Below, in pieces: positions 42,398-54,528 of a stretch of 64,000 nucleotides of DNA. The notes under the pieces were generated by a model. It made no database searches. It had not been told where the DNA came from and saw nothing but the letters and a program-made list of their open reading frames with translations. Position numbers and translations under genes: made by a program. Within the stretch, counting starts at the first letter, position 1; every line of letters starts with the position of its first letter. Source of the DNA: Leidyana gryllorum EB-2025a (Eukaryota > Apicomplexa); assembly GCA_048772705.1 (NCBI GenBank), contig JBLWGC010000182.1, positions 62,001-126,000 on the forward strand, given 5' to 3'.

Positions 42398-45300
42398 ATG
42401 TCCGAGACCACCTTCCTGTCGGCAGTGCTATTCCTCCTGTTCGCCCTCATCAGTGGATCCCTTATACAATGGTTGGTCTCCAAAGTAAAGTCGTATAAAC
42501 CGCCGGTGTCGATTCTATGGTTTGCCTTCGGCATGCTCATTTGTCTTGTTGAAGTACTTGTCGTACCTGAACACAGGGACCCGGATCATGGACAACTCAC
42601 ACATGTAGATATTAATCCAGAGCATCCATTAGGACTCTTAGGCATTGGTATTGCCGAGGCGTCAAGAGTTCATTCCAGCGTTCTGTACTATGTCGTGCTC
42701 CCTATATTGCTATATGACGCTACGCAACAGATATCGTGGCACCATTTCCGCAAGTCCCTCAAAACCGGCGTATTGCTAGCTATTGTGGGGGTGAGCACTC
42801 GTGTGTGTGCTGTTCTGTGTATGGTCACTCGATGTCAGGTGGTGTTCCAGGTAGTGGTAATAGGCTTACTGATGCAGTACAGCTTCACTCGACCAGCTGC
42901 CGGCGCCGGAGGCCTATTCGATGCATCTAGCGTCTATGCAAACGAAGACAATGAACTGCACGATCAAGTGGTCAGAGACCTAGGCCCTGACTTTCCCATC
43001 CATAAGAACGATGGAATCTTCCCTCAGCTTGCCTTCAACCTTTCGACCATCAATGAGACATCTCTAGACCTCCCTCCCCCCGCCGTACCCGCTGCCAGCC
43101 GACGAGGATTGGGTTTCCTCTGGCGCGGGCCCAAAGTGCAGCACAAGCATGCTGCACTGGACGACGAGGCAAAAGCACTTGCACTGCCTCATGTGAGTCG
43201 TCTACGTCAGCTCCCTGCCTCATTCTCCGCCACAGGTCCCAACACTATCCTTTTCAATGATGACCTCGGCTGCGGTAGCTTCTACTGATCCCATCGCAGT
43301 GATCAATATTTTGGAGGAAATGGAGGCTCCAGCCCAATTCGCATCGTTATTTGATTCAGAGGCTTTGATTAATGATGGATCGTCTATCTTCTTGTTTACA
43401 TTCTTTAAATCCCTCACTCGGGGGAAACAGCAAACATGGCAAGAGTCAATTGGCAGGTTTGCCACCTTGTTGATTGTTGGGCCCTTATTCGGATTCTTCT
43501 CGGCTTCATTGATGTATCGGTGAGATCGGAGCTCCTCGGCGCAACATTCCAATATTCATGTGTTCAGCTGGCTCAAACACTATCGTTGGTTCCCTTATGA
43601 TAAGGTTCGATCGCACACCCGCGTAAACCTTACACCTTAATCTCCCTCCCCTCAGACTTTGGCTGTTGTCTTTGCTTCGTACCTGGTGTTCTTCATCGCC
43701 GAGATTTATCTGACGACATCCGGACCACTGGCCATCGTGGTATATGGCCTGTATTTCAAAGTGAGTCTCTCTCAATATGTGGTCCAAGTTTATCACGAGT
43801 CAGGCGTATGCAAAAGCGGCTTTCGAAGCTGATGCTGTGGAAGTCCATCACCATTTCGTTCGTGGATGTGCGACAGCAGCCACGTCAGTTGTTTTTATCA
43901 TATCGGGCATTGCCTCGCTGAGAATGATGTGGGATGCTTTGACCTCCCAAGCCAATTTAGCACTCCCCGATGATCTGCCGGAATTGGAGCCTGAGGGCGT
44001 CGGTTTGCCTCAACTCGCCAGAGCTTCTATGGGCCGCGGTCGAGCCTCTTCGGAATTGTGGCGCGTCCCCGTGTTCTACTTTTATCTACTTGTAGCTCGT
44101 TTCCTCATGATAGGCGTATTCTATCCGCTGGTGCGACGCTTCCTCGGTGGTTTCACGTGGAAGGAGTATATTCTGTTGTCGTGGGGTGGACTGAGAGGCG
44201 CAGTGTGCCTCATTCTCGGTCTTCTGATCGAGCAGGATGAGCACATTGATCGTGACCTGTCGGCTTCAGCAGCTCTGTACATCGCATCTTCCGCCTTTCT
44301 GATCCTCTTCACGAATGGTATCACCTTCGAATGGCTCTACAAACTCCTCAGACCCTACAAGGCCAATGCGTTTAGGAGGGTGTATCTCAAGAAAGTCATG
44401 AAACTGGTGGATAAGGAGTATTACAACGAGGTGGCGCTACTGCAGCAACACTGGCTCTTCGAAAGATCTTGGGCCTTGGTGTACGCTGACAGACTCATCC
44501 CTCGTCTCGGAAGCCTCAATATGGATAAATTTGGGAAGATACACATCTCCTGCCCGCACGCCCCTCGAGTACTCCGAGACTTTGACGAGCAGGAGCTCGC
44601 CAGAGTACTTCCACATCCCGAACCCGCCAGCCGTTTACCGAGCCCTGCGGCTAGCGTGAGACGCGCCGGCGCCGGCTCAGCCCCCAGCGAAGTACGTATC
44701 AACGTCATCTCCCGGTCGAACCCCAGCAGTCCAAGACCTCCTGCCCGAGATGGATCCAAGTCCGTCAGAGGCGAAGAGGTCACAGGACACTCAACTGCAG
44801 CCGTTCTGCAACGCCTCCGAAGACCACCAGAATCTGGCTTGGATCTGGAGAGCAATCTCCGAGTCTTGAACAACGAGGAAGAGGAGTTGACAGAAGAAGT
44901 CGAGTACATAATTAGTCGTCAAAACTCCAAGCTGGAAGAGGATCACCGACGTCAATTAAGCAGCATCGATAACGAACCCGCTTCGGGAGATGGAGTACCG
45001 CTCGGACCGATACCGAGCTCATCGGTCCCACCGCTGATGGAACTTGGACGATATGGCGAACACCAACAAGTTGGTAACTCGCGTCAAGACGGGAGTGGAG
45101 GGGGCTTAGGCAGCCGCAGGATCCCTGGGTATCGTTATGACTCAATTGTCAGAATACGCTCAGAGCCGTACAGTGGCCTTTTGGATGCGGCTCAACTCGA
45201 ACGATGGGAGAGTGTGCTACACCAAGCGGGCGAAACAGGTTGTCTTCGCGATGACCAACGCAACCCTGCAACAGATCGCGTTCCCAACACCATACCCAGG

Positions 45301-46329
45301 GCCATGTCGGTTCCACACAATCTCGATGTTCTGGCAGCTGAGCTTGGGGTGGCCTACGAGCAGGATCAAACCACCAATCCCCAGCCTTTATTGGCTAAGG
45401 ATAGGGAAGGAGAGATGCTCATCATGACCATCAACACCATGAGGCAACAATATGCTCATATGTACGAACAATGTTTCATCTCGGGCACTGTCTTTGTGGG
45501 CTTTATGGCTACGGCGGACATCATTGCAGACTTTGCTATGAGTGATCTCAGACGACGAGCACATATGCGATGCCTGGAAGGAATAGTTTCGGAAGGCCGA
45601 AGAAATGCCAGCACCAGATGTGGCTGCAACAAAGTCCACAGAGATGCGTGCGAAAGGCCAGAAGTCATCCAACAGCGAATCGCTGACCTCACCGGCTTCG
45701 AGGTCGAATGGAAGCTCTCAGCAGCAAGGCTTCGGGCAAATACCCGACGCCGTTGGACAATGTGTCAGGCACTATACCACTTTGTATGCTGCGGAGCGCG
45801 CTGGAACAAGAAGACTGTGGCGGTGAGTGACATTCAGGTGGTGCGATGTGCGACTCGTCACTTGCATTCGCAGGCACGGGAGCGCAGCACACGTCAAAGG
45901 AGATGGCGAATGTGGGTCAAAGCCCGGTGGACTTCACTTTGGAGCGCCCTGGGACCCCGTCAGACGTTCCCCGCTCTTGATGACCTTCAGCTGATATGCG
46001 CATTCGTTGATGTTCACGAGGAATTACTACTGCGTGGAGACTCCGGTCTACGAACAATGCTTGGCCCTCGACTCCTCACTGCCTTTGAGGACCAAACGCT
46101 GAAAGCTAAGCTCACTGTACATTCTTTGATGACCCGATACCCGGATTCCTTCCCATATGCCATGATTTGCCACGCAGCGATATTTCTGCTAAATCTCAAA
46201 ATTCAACTAACCGAGGAACAATATGAGAGGGGTTTACTGCTTGCAGATGACAAGGAGAAGATTTGTACGGTCCTCAAAGAACAGCTGGTAGCTGTATCCA
46301 AATTCCACCCACCCTTCCTATTCACTTAG
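42398..46329 (+). CDS. Large Na+/H+ exchanger, SOS1/CPA1-like
   Basis: Seven exons give about 1,210 residues. Introns inferred near 42790-42837, 43193-43235, 43521-43565, 43604-43656, 43759-43801 and 45822-45874, all in frame. The membrane domain has LYYVVLPILLYDATQQ, then ASTDPIAVINILEEM (the ion-binding TD pair) and DSEALINDGSSIFLF (the conserved ND), followed by a WGGLRGAVCLILGLL helix. These motifs resemble plant SOS1-type and apicomplexan exchangers more than animal NHE1. It would export Na+ in exchange for H+ and set cytosolic pH. A hydrophilic loop of about 110 residues (FDASSVYANEDNE onward) interrupts the domain. The C-terminal half is a 750-residue cytosolic tail with acidic helices and Ser/Pro-rich disorder; no cyclic-nucleotide-binding consensus was seen by eye. 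Confidence 0.88.
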
Positions 46330-46344
46330 TTAGCTACCCAAATT

Positions 46345-46416
46345 GGCTGCTTGGTCTAGTGGTATGATCCTTCCTTAGGGTGGAAGGAGTCCTGGGTTCG
46401 ATTCCCAGAGCAGCCC
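46345..46416 (+). tRNA. tRNA-Pro (AGG)
   Basis: A 72-nt cloverleaf. The acceptor stem is GGCTGCT with AGCAGCC, discriminator C; D-arm TGGTCTAGTGGTATGAT; anticodon stem CTTCC/GGAAG around loop TTAGGGT, reading anticodon AGG (proline codon CCU); T-arm CTGGG TTCGATT CCCAG. The A-box (TGGTCTAGTGG) and B-box (GGTTCGATTCC) are intact, so RNA polymerase III should transcribe it. No intron. It begins 15 bp after the stop codon of the exchanger gene, inside the likely 3' UTR. CCA is not encoded. Confidence 0.95.
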
Positions 46417-46867
46417 ATTCTTGTTTGTGCACTTCGCCCTCTGTCAAGTTGCATGTCACGTAGTACGGGGTATAGAAGCCCGAGGGAAACCTCGGATAGC
46501 TGCTTAGTAGATCGCAGGTCGCGTTTTGTCAGCTCCTTCAGGCTCCCCTTTCTCAATCGCACACGTGTGCGAGACGGTGAGGTGCGTGGTTCCCTACTGT
46601 GTCGATCAGAACGTCCAGGGGACAGTCACCCCCAATTATAGTGCCTTCTTGGGGTACGATGCTACGCTACGCTGTCTATGTATTCATTTCTTTCAAGGTG
46701 GGGTTGTATACATAACTTGGAAAAGACACATTGAGTTTCATGTGCCCGCGTTCTCAGCATTTTGGAATAAAGGGGTGCCGGAACTGCATTGATGGGTGCT
46801 GCTGTGAGGTATCACACGCTGTGGCCTGATGTGATAGAGGGAGAGCGCACTTCAAATCGAGCTCATT
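46417..46867. other. Intergenic, 451 bp, with hairpins
   Basis: No gene identified. A perfect six-base stem closed by a GAAA tetraloop lies at 46480-46495 (CCGAGG-GAAA-CCTCGG), and a 12-bp palindrome containing CACGTG at 46559-46570 (gcacacgtgtgc). These might belong to a structured RNA, but no RNase P, SRP, U-snRNA or 5S signature was found. Confidence 0.35.
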
Positions 46868-48240
46868 CTATGTACGTGCTGCAGCGGCAGTGGTAATGTG
46901 AGAGAAGTGCTCTTGGAAGATTTCGCGGATGGGTCGATGAGTACCTGGTACTTGGTCACTGGCCTTTGGCGATTTCTTCCAAGATTCGTTACGCATGTCC
47001 CAGGTCCATCGGGGTGTAAAAGTTCGGGGGGTGGTCGACCCTCGGCGGGGTTCGGGTTCAGGATGGTCGCGATCGATGGAGAAGCATTGTACAGCAGCGG
47101 AGGAGGACTGGTCCTGCTCCTTCGTTGAATCGCTCCGATAAAAGTCCATGACGTCTGATTCAGCATTAGTCCATTTGAAGGCGGAGCTTATGGACTGTAG
47201 AAATCGCGGCGGCTTCTGGGACACAGGCCCTGGAGGATCGTACTGATCTTCGGCTTCAACCTGACGCCTCTGCCGAGCTGAAGTGGGGCGTAAGGAGTCC
47301 ATTCAGATTGCCAGAAGCAGTGGCACAGTCAATGCACAAAGTGTCACATAACCCGAGATCTTAAAAGAGAGGGAGTCATACTCACCTTCGTCGCGTAGTG
47401 CACGGATATTGACGATAAGATGTGCTTCGAGTCGATGTCTTTCCTTGATGGTGGGGAAGTTTACCACACATTTAGAGTGACTGGGTGACAGAGTAAAGCG
47501 ATCTCGTAGAAATGTGTCAAGTTGTTGGGGTGAAGGGACGTTTTCGTTGTCATCTTCGTCGTTCTCTTCGGCGGTAACGCTCAAGCGAGAGTTGAAATCG
47601 CTCGAAAGGAGTCCGAAGGTTGCCACTCTGGCATCGTCAGTCCGCCGTATCAGGGGGTAAATGGCGTCAGCTAAAGACCGATCTTCAAAGACCTGCCCAT
47701 AGTTGGAGAAGGTGAGTCGACTCGAACCCTTTTGCACTCACTGCTAAGGGGTAACCGCCTTCTTGGGGAGACGTGAGCCCAACCGCAATGTGTCGTGGAG
47801 TGAGTGAAAGTACCGCCGCGCATTTGAGTGACTTTTGAGGGGCAATGGCTGTCTCGTTGAGGGCCCCCAGTACAGCAAGATCTATCCCCAGCCAGCGACC
47901 AAACGATGAGACCCATCTGCGGACCCATCCAACGGGGAGCTCGGTCTTCTCAAATACTATAGATGTCGGAGAAAGGCACAGTCGCAAAGCCTTTGCGTTT
48001 AACAGGGCTGCAAAGAGTGTTGGCTGCCAGAACAGAACGCTTGTGTGGCGGTTTTGGGGGGGCATCCGTCTTACCACTAGGCGCTGTCACAGTGCTGGTC
48101 ACTCCCTTGTTGGAAATAGGAGTGGAGCCTACCTTGGAGTCCTGTCGTCGGTTCAGCGTCGTAGCTCGCGGAAGATTGGCAGTCCATTCTTCTGCTAACA
48201 TGTGACCTTTTTTGACGCTCGGCGGCCCTTCACTCTCCAT
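46868..48240 (-). CDS. Protein with a possible R3H domain
   Basis: Four exons (about 48240-48078, 48008-47752, 47702-47392, 47256-46868) give about 375 residues. The joins keep frame: TAPS to ALLNAKALRL, GGYPLA to VFEDRSLADA and ALRDE to DQYDPPGP. Residues near 215-260 contain LDTFLRDRF, then CVVNFPTIKERHRLEAHLIV, where an FP pair precedes R-x3-H (RLEAH). That is the arrangement of the R3H single-strand nucleic-acid-binding domain; the match is short and unproven. The first 70 residues and the last 120 are polar and probably disordered. If the domain is right, a role in RNA metabolism is likely. Confidence 0.5.
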
Positions 48241-48415
48241 ACGTACAGGGTTAAATGCCCTCTTTATATCTATACCCTACGTGACCCGACCTGCTTGCGT
48301 GAGTGACTGGGTGGGGGGTCATGACTGATGTGTTGGTCGATCTGACGACCGTTATAGCATAGGCTTTTGTCTGTGTATGAGAGAACGAAGAAGCTGGGCA
48401 CTACGAGCAAACTAT

Positions 48416-49199
48416 TCAAACAGTAATTAGCTTTATGCCTTCTTTCGTGACGGCTTTGGCAACGAAAGTGGATTGAGAGATGAGGAAACGCTCCCGTAAC
48501 TCGACCACACATTTCTGCAGCAACTGCACGGCCTCCTCAAAGGTCATATCCTGAGCATTAGGGAGCGGCGATCAATTTGAAGAGCTCCCGCGACTCACCG
48601 GTTTGTAGTATCTATCCAGAAGACCGCGAATGAAGTGACCGCCATAGCCATGAGCCGCGTGGCTACTCGGGCAGATAGTTCCGAACCAGTCCAGCCAGTA
48701 CATTTTAGCAGTATTGTCAGCCTTGTCCCACCCGGCTAGAATGGTGTCCACCTGGTAGGGTCCCTGCCTCAGAGCCTCTGACAACTCGGTTCTGTGGAGC
48801 AAGAGTGGAAACTGTCCAGTCAAGACACCAAGCCAGCTCACCTTGCAAAGTTAGCAGCAGCATGAGGTCTAATACTCTCACCGTGGTTCCTCAACCGGTG
48901 AAGGTGGAGGTTCCGTTGGATGTATTCGCCAAAGGCGCACCGGTCAGCAGTCTCTCCCGCTGTGGCCAATAGTTTATCCCCATCGATTTCGTATATTTTG
49001 TCTTGGTTCTTCTGCACAGAGAAGACAGAATGTGGGGTGAGGTGACGCAAATTAGGGGCAGGTGGACCACTCCACCGACCCCCCCGCCCAACACAAGGGA
49101 AGGAGGCTCACCTGGAGGCGAATGATAGAGTACTGAACGTAGGCGTCAGTCGCTACCAAAGCAAAATCCTTAGTGGAGATGCCGATGACAGTGTCCATG
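48416..49199 (-). CDS. PSMB2: 20S proteasome beta-4 subunit (PSMB2 type)
   Basis: Five short exons give about 200 residues: MDTVIGISTKDFALVATDA, then KIYEIDGDKLLATAGETADR, FGEYIQRNLHLHRLRNHGES, PHAAANFAR, VDTILAGWDK, HAAHGYGGHFIRGLLDRYYK and a last exon with ERFLISQSTFVAKAVTKEGI. Each block aligns with human PSMB2. This is a non-catalytic beta subunit: no propeptide and no N-terminal catalytic threonine, with the chain beginning directly at the first strand. It forms part of the two inner rings of the proteasome in nucleus and cytosol. Introns are near 49111-49012, 48841-48793, 48597-48551. The start is 45 bp from the divergent phosphatase-like gene, a likely shared promoter. Confidence 0.92.
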
Positions 49200-49244
49200 G
49201 TTATCTTCAAAGAAATTTGGAGTTAGGTAGCATGAATTAGAGCC

Positions 49245-50836
49245 ATGTCGGGGAGGACAGGAGCAACAAATAACGATGAGCCCTCTAAGGTCTCCACGCA
49301 GACTGGAAACTCCACTCCCACGGTCAACTCCAGCTTGAGCGGCTTTGCTCTGCCATCTAAGAAGCTGGTGAACAAGGGCAATGAGGAGGATGCAATGGTG
49401 TATGAACGCATTGACCGGGTGGTCCCTAATCTCCGAGATATATCTATAAGTGCAGAAATGAAGGATATGAGAGCTGGTTTGCTGTATAGAAGCGCCCGAC
49501 CCTTCAGCACAAGTTTCGTTGCGGTTTCTGAGGTCTATAAGGATCTATTGCGGATACACACCATCATCGACTTGCGCGATGATGACCTCTCGGCTATACC
49601 CGAGGAGCTGACCTCGCGGGCCACTCTCAGTCACTTCTACGAACCTTTTAGCGTCACCGCCAGCCGCCCCAAAACACCGACTCCCAAGGAGGTATCCTCC
49701 ACCTCCGCTCCTCCCAGTCCTATTGGCACCCAGGAAGCTAAGCCTTCCCCATCAATTCATGATGTTCCTGACTCCTTCGAAGATCCACCGCCTCCTCGCA
49801 GCAAAACACACAATTTCATTGCAAAGACAGCTAACAAAGCACACCGCACAGTGTCGCACAAACCCCAAACCCTCGTTGATGCTCAAGGTTTTCCCGTTCG
49901 GGATTCATATGTGGCTAAAATCCGTTCCCGAAGGCCCGAATTGACGCCTGAAATTGTGCAGGAGCTCGTAACCGACCCTCAAATGCGCCCTGTTTGTGAT
50001 CTCGTCGCCAATGTGGACCCCAATCTGCCTAGAATGCTCATCGTCAATATCTTCGAGTAGGTGTACACGATCGATGGCTATGGACACAATGGTCTCTCTC
50101 TGTTCCTCCAGTACTCCAGAGTTCAAGAAAAGGGTAATGGAGACTGTCACTGCATCACCGTACCTGCCAATGATTGCTATGGCCAAGATGACAGACAAAC
50201 TCACAGGGACAGCTTACGCTCCCTTCTACTTTTGTAAATACATCATCTCGGCCCACGATCTCTACGACTCTTACGTGCAGATGCTTCAATGCTGTAAGTC
50301 TCGCAACTGCTTTGACTGGCGCAATCATTCGTTCTTACACCTCAATTGCTTCCTCCTGCCCCACCTCACTTCTCTCTCCGATCTGTAGGTGGAACGAACT
50401 TTGCGCTAGCCATGAAGTTAGTGGCTCTGGCAACGCGTCCTGTGTTATTCCACTGTTCACTGGGCAAAGACCGAACCGGTCTCTTGTCAATGCTGATATT
50501 GTCAGTGTTGGGAGCACATCCCTCAGGGATCATCTTTGACTTCACATTAACATCGATGCAAGCCAACGAAGAATTCCGAGCATACATACAAAAGTAAGCT
50601 ATCTTCCAACATTGGTGTCGCACAAATGTTGTCTTGACAGATTTGTAGTGGAGTATTCTGGACTGCCAAAAGGCTTTGGGGATGCATCGGTAGACGCTAT
50701 AGGGCGCACTCTTGATTATCTGCGGAACACACACGGCTCAGTCACCAATTACTTGGATACCATCGGTTTTACGGCCCCCTGGAGAGCGTTGCTTCGCCGA
50801 AGATATCTTTCGACACCTTCCACAACGGGTTCTTAG
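49245..50836 (+). CDS. Tyrosine-phosphatase-like protein (PF13350 type)
   Basis: Four exons give about 455 residues. After a Ser/Thr-rich start, VVPNLRDISIS and GLLYRSARPF match the N-terminal block of the bacterial/fungal Tyr phosphatase family in which NFRDLGG and LYRS precede the active site. The catalytic loop HCSLGKDRTGL near residue 355 fits H-C-x5-R, with the acid-type DLRDDDLS upstream. A Pro/Ser-rich insert of about 70 residues (SAPPSPIGTQEAKPSPS) sits between the two halves. Introns near 50056-50111, 50293-50388 and 50594-50640. Family members act on phosphotyrosine or phosphoinositides; which one cannot be told. It shares a 45-bp spacer with PSMB2 and is 19 bp from the next gene on the same strand. 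Confidence 0.8.
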
Positions 50837-50855
50837 AAAGAAAGCATTGTTTTCC

Positions 50856-51648
50856 ATGACCATGTTGTGTGCTGTGGACGAAAACACCTTCTTCCTCTGT
50901 AACCCCCCCGCCGACCCCTGGGCAGAGATCGTCTGGCCAGCGGCCCTCAACATTCGATCGGTCCTCAGACTCAAGTGAGTTAGTTCACACTCTCTTCTGT
51001 CCATTAAGTTCTCTTCAATCAGGGACATCGCCCCTCCAGGAGCCCTAACTGAGGTACGTCCATCTATCGCCACTCAATTGAGTATCACTTATTGCCTCGC
51101 AGAGGTGAGAGAAAGCCTGCCTCGACATACTTTACAGAGCTTTGAATGACAGAAGATTGAATCAACTTGATAGCACACAGTTCCGATCAAGCCGACGCCA
51201 ATGGCCACAGACTGCGAGAACACGAGGATGCCATAGTGCTCGACTGAGTCAAGCTGGTGCATTCAATGTCAGCGCGGAGATGGACCGATCACCGATGTCG
51301 GCCGCTCCTTACCAGGTACAAGTGCGCGACATTGATGGGGGAGCCTCCCCGTCACCTTCTCCAGTATCGGAGGCGCAGTGAGTGTTGAGATGCACCGATC
51401 TTGTCACACACTGTCGTCCTTATAGGATCAGCGGGCGTTCGTCGGATCGCATCAGGGCTCTACAGGCTTCATTGGGAGGTGATCTTCTAACTGCGCGTCA
51501 TGGCAAAGCACCCCCAATGAGTGCCCCTTTTCTCGTGAGTCATCGGGTCGCATTTTCCTACCTTGGTTCTTAGCAATCTGGAGCTCTAACTGTCGGCTCA
51601 GCCGAGAACTTAAATGCATCTCTCAGTCCGTTGGCCCTGGTCGGATAA
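50856..51648 (+). CDS. Unknown protein with an apparent 2-nt micro-exon
   Basis: Probably six exons, about 185 residues, starting MTMLCAVDENTFFLCNPPAD. Exon 1 ends in SVLRLK and joins DIAPPGALTE (51023-51053). The next in-frame link needs a two-base exon, AG at 51103-51104, flanked by cag and gtgaga, giving ERALNDRRLNQ; skipping exon 2 as well also keeps frame (RLKALNDRR). Later exons give a Ser/Pro/Arg-rich part, then SSDRIRALQASLGGDLL, an amphipathic helix, and an end at TAA 51646-51648. Family unknown. A simpler reading ends the first protein at TGA after HTLQSFE near 51147. Confidence is limited because the middle is low-complexity. Confidence 0.4.
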
Positions 51649-51752
51649 CTTCGTCATTAGTATGACATTTGACCGATCACAAAAGCTCTAGCTGTGTTAC
51701 CTGTGTTCGACCGAAACTGTTTCATTGACAAAAAGTAGAGCTGCCCTTCGAA

Positions 51753-54510
51753 ATGGCAGGAACAGGTCAACTTGAACCCATCGATACTCAAAGTTTGATA
51801 GGCCTGGCTGAGTTCCGACGCGGATTCGAACACTTTATCCTCACCTTCACACTCAATGGTCAGTTCATTCTAGATGGCACACTCCGAGACACGCATGTGT
51901 TCCAGGCACCAACTATGTGTACAAGGATCAGGTTCGAGCCCTATGCGTGCAGCCTTTCCTGGCTTATATGACTGATGATGATTTGACGGGTGAAGAAGCG
52001 GCCAATAATTTGAATGACGAAGACCCTGGCGAAGAACAGAAGATGATATTGAGTGTGAACACAGAACACTTTAAAATGCGACATTGGGTACCTGGAAGCA
52101 TAGATCAGTCCGGCGGAGCGGGTGGGCCTTCACAAGCGGCCCAAAGCGGTCGTCCTCAATATCACAATTGGAATCCTAATGATCTGGCCGATCTACAACG
52201 CTGTTGTTTAGGGCTTTATGATGCCATGACTTTGCTTCCGTTTAAGTACCTGCCCATTGCTGAAATAGTTGTCAGGGACGTCTATGTCCTCTTGGAATAT
52301 GCCAGTCGTCCTATGTTGCAGATCGGGACACAAGAGATCAGCTCGTCTGATCTTTTGGAAGAAACTTTCCTTCACGGTGTCGAGCGGGTCATCGGTGTCA
52401 TTCCTGGTGCTGCCGCGCTCCGGTCTCGGTTGTTACCCTTTCAAGTTGGATTGCTCCACAGAGAGAGCCCAGTGCCAATCCGGAAGCTTAAGTCCACATC
52501 GATTGAGAGACTGGTAGTGATTCCGGGCATTGTCATCCAAGCAACGAGGCCATATCTCAAAGCTGTGACATTGGTGATCCAATGTAAGGATTGTGGCAAT
52601 AGGAAAGTGCTCCGCGTACCTCCATGGAAGCAAGGTACTGCACTGCCACGAAACTGCGACGGCGGTAGCTCCGCACCTGGGGGCACCGGAGGAGGAGGGC
52701 CCGGCGAAAGCACTGAGCGATGCAGTATGGATCCGTATCAAGTGATAGCCGAGGAATGCAAGTATATCGACGTACAAACCTTGAAGATGCAGGAACTCCC
52801 CGACGATGTTCCTACTGGAGACATTCCACGTCATCTTCAGCTGAATGCAACAAGTGCCCTTGTCAACAAAGCCACAGCTGGAAGTCGAGTGCTTGTATGT
52901 GGAGTCTATAGTGCTTTCGACGGTGGAGCTGCCAGAGGTGGCAACCGAGGGACAAACACCATAGAGTCTGCTGTGCGGTCTGGATATCTTCATGTATTGG
53001 GAATGGAGCATATTACTCGGGAGATGGTTTCTAATGTATACGATGTGGTTGGCGGAGGAGTTCCACGCAGTTTCGTAATGTCGAGTGGCGCGGGTTTTTC
53101 TGCTGCCGAAGTAGAATTGTTCCACCGCATGGCAGCTATGCCGGACATCATAGATCAGATTTCGGCCTCCATTGCTCCTAGTATTTATGGTGTCCCAGAT
53201 ATCAAGCGGTCAGTAGCCTGCATGCTGTTTGGTGGTTCCCGTAAGTATCTGGCCGATGGAAGCAGCCTGAGGGGAGACATTCACTTGCTGTTACTGGGTG
53301 ATCCATCAACAGCGAAGAGTCAAGTACTCAAGTTTGTTGAGCGTGCAGCACCCATCGCAGTATATACGAGTGGCAAGGGCAGCAGTGCAGCTGGACTTAC
53401 GGCCGCGTTGGTGCGAGATAACAGCGGGAATTATGCTTTGGAGGGCGGAGCAATGGTGTTGGCAGACGGTGGGGTGGTATGCATTGACGAGTTTGACAAG
53501 ATGCGAGATGACGATCGTGTTGCGATCCATGAAGCCATGGAGCAGCAGACCATTTCCATCGCCAAGGCAGGTGAGAAGAAAGCTGTGATTGAATCCGTTG
53601 GTACCTGCCGCCCCCGTCAGGAATCAATACTGTGTTGACAACCCAATGCGCTGTGGTGGCGGCAGCCAACCCGACCTTTGGATGCTATGACGATACCAAA
53701 GATGCTTCTGAGCAACATAACTTCGAGGCGACCATTCTGTCCAGGTGAGATTGTCTGGTCTCTGCGTCTCGTTATGGCAGTGTTCAGGTTTGATTGCATT
53801 TGGTTAGTTAGAGACGAACGAGACGTGGAGAAAGACCGCGTTTTGGCTCAACATATCTTCTCATTGTACACAGTATGTGACTGGGTGTCGGTAGCTGCCT
53901 GCCTCAAATGGGGTGTCTCTTCTTCTTGCAGGGAGCTAAGGGCGCCGGGAGCAGTCTCGGTGAAGGGCCGATCCCTCTGAAGACTTTGCGAGCTTATCTC
54001 TCGTATTGCAGAGCACATTGTCACCCGCGATTATCCACGGAAGCAGCCAAGCGGTTGGAGAACTTTTATGTTGAAGTGAGAGAGAAGTGCCGGGTGGATC
54101 GGCGGAGTAAGAGGGATCAGATTCCTATTACTGTGCGGCAGCTTGAGAGTTTGGCCCGGCTGAGCGAATCATTTGCCAAGATGACAATGAGTCCCCAGGC
54201 TACACTGGCTCATGTCGAGGAAGCTATCCGACTGTTCCGTGTGTCTACAGTGGCAACGAGTCAGACCACCATGGGTCAACAAGTTCTCACACCGGAGGAT
54301 GTGGAGAGAGTGAAAAGCTGCGAGGAGGCCCTGTTGCAGCGTTTGCCCATTGGCGGACGGGCTGCGAAGACTACAATAGTGCGGGACTTGAGGATGCGCG
54401 GGTTCGAAGGCGGAGTGATTGCGAAGGCCCTGGCGATATTGATACAGCGGGGTACTTTGGAGGAGCGTGGCGATGCGACCGTTAGACGAGTGCAGATGGG
54501 AAGGATGTAG
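51753..54510 (+). CDS. MCM5: MCM5, subunit of the MCM2-7 replicative helicase
   Basis: Five exons give about 850 residues, longer than the usual 730. After an N-terminal exon, the zinc motif is CKDCGNRKVL with later CD/RCSMDPY, interrupted by a Gly-rich insert (APGGTGGGGPGE). The AAA+ core is complete: Walker A GDPSTAKSQ, Walker B CIDEFDKMRDDD, sensor AAANPTFG and arginine finger ILSRFDCIW. A conserved pre-sensor segment, EAMEQQTISIAKAGINTVL, spans an intron near 53570-53617. Other introns: about 51870-51908, 53741-53787, 53873-53932. The C-terminal winged-helix region ends at 54510. Role: part of the hexamer that unwinds DNA at replication origins. It lies 18 bp upstream of the next gene on the same strand. 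Confidence 0.96.
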
Positions 54511-54528
54511 TCAAAAAAATCAGTGGGA

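Noticed and set aside
51598-51752. Continuation of the gene at 50856 into MCM5
   Set aside because: The frame closes with TAA at 51646-51648 and the MCM5 exon has its own ATG at 51753 in a suitable context.
53560-53640. Premature stop in MCM5
   Set aside because: The stop lies in an intron; splicing at gtgaga/cag gives the conserved KAGINTVLTTQ sequence.
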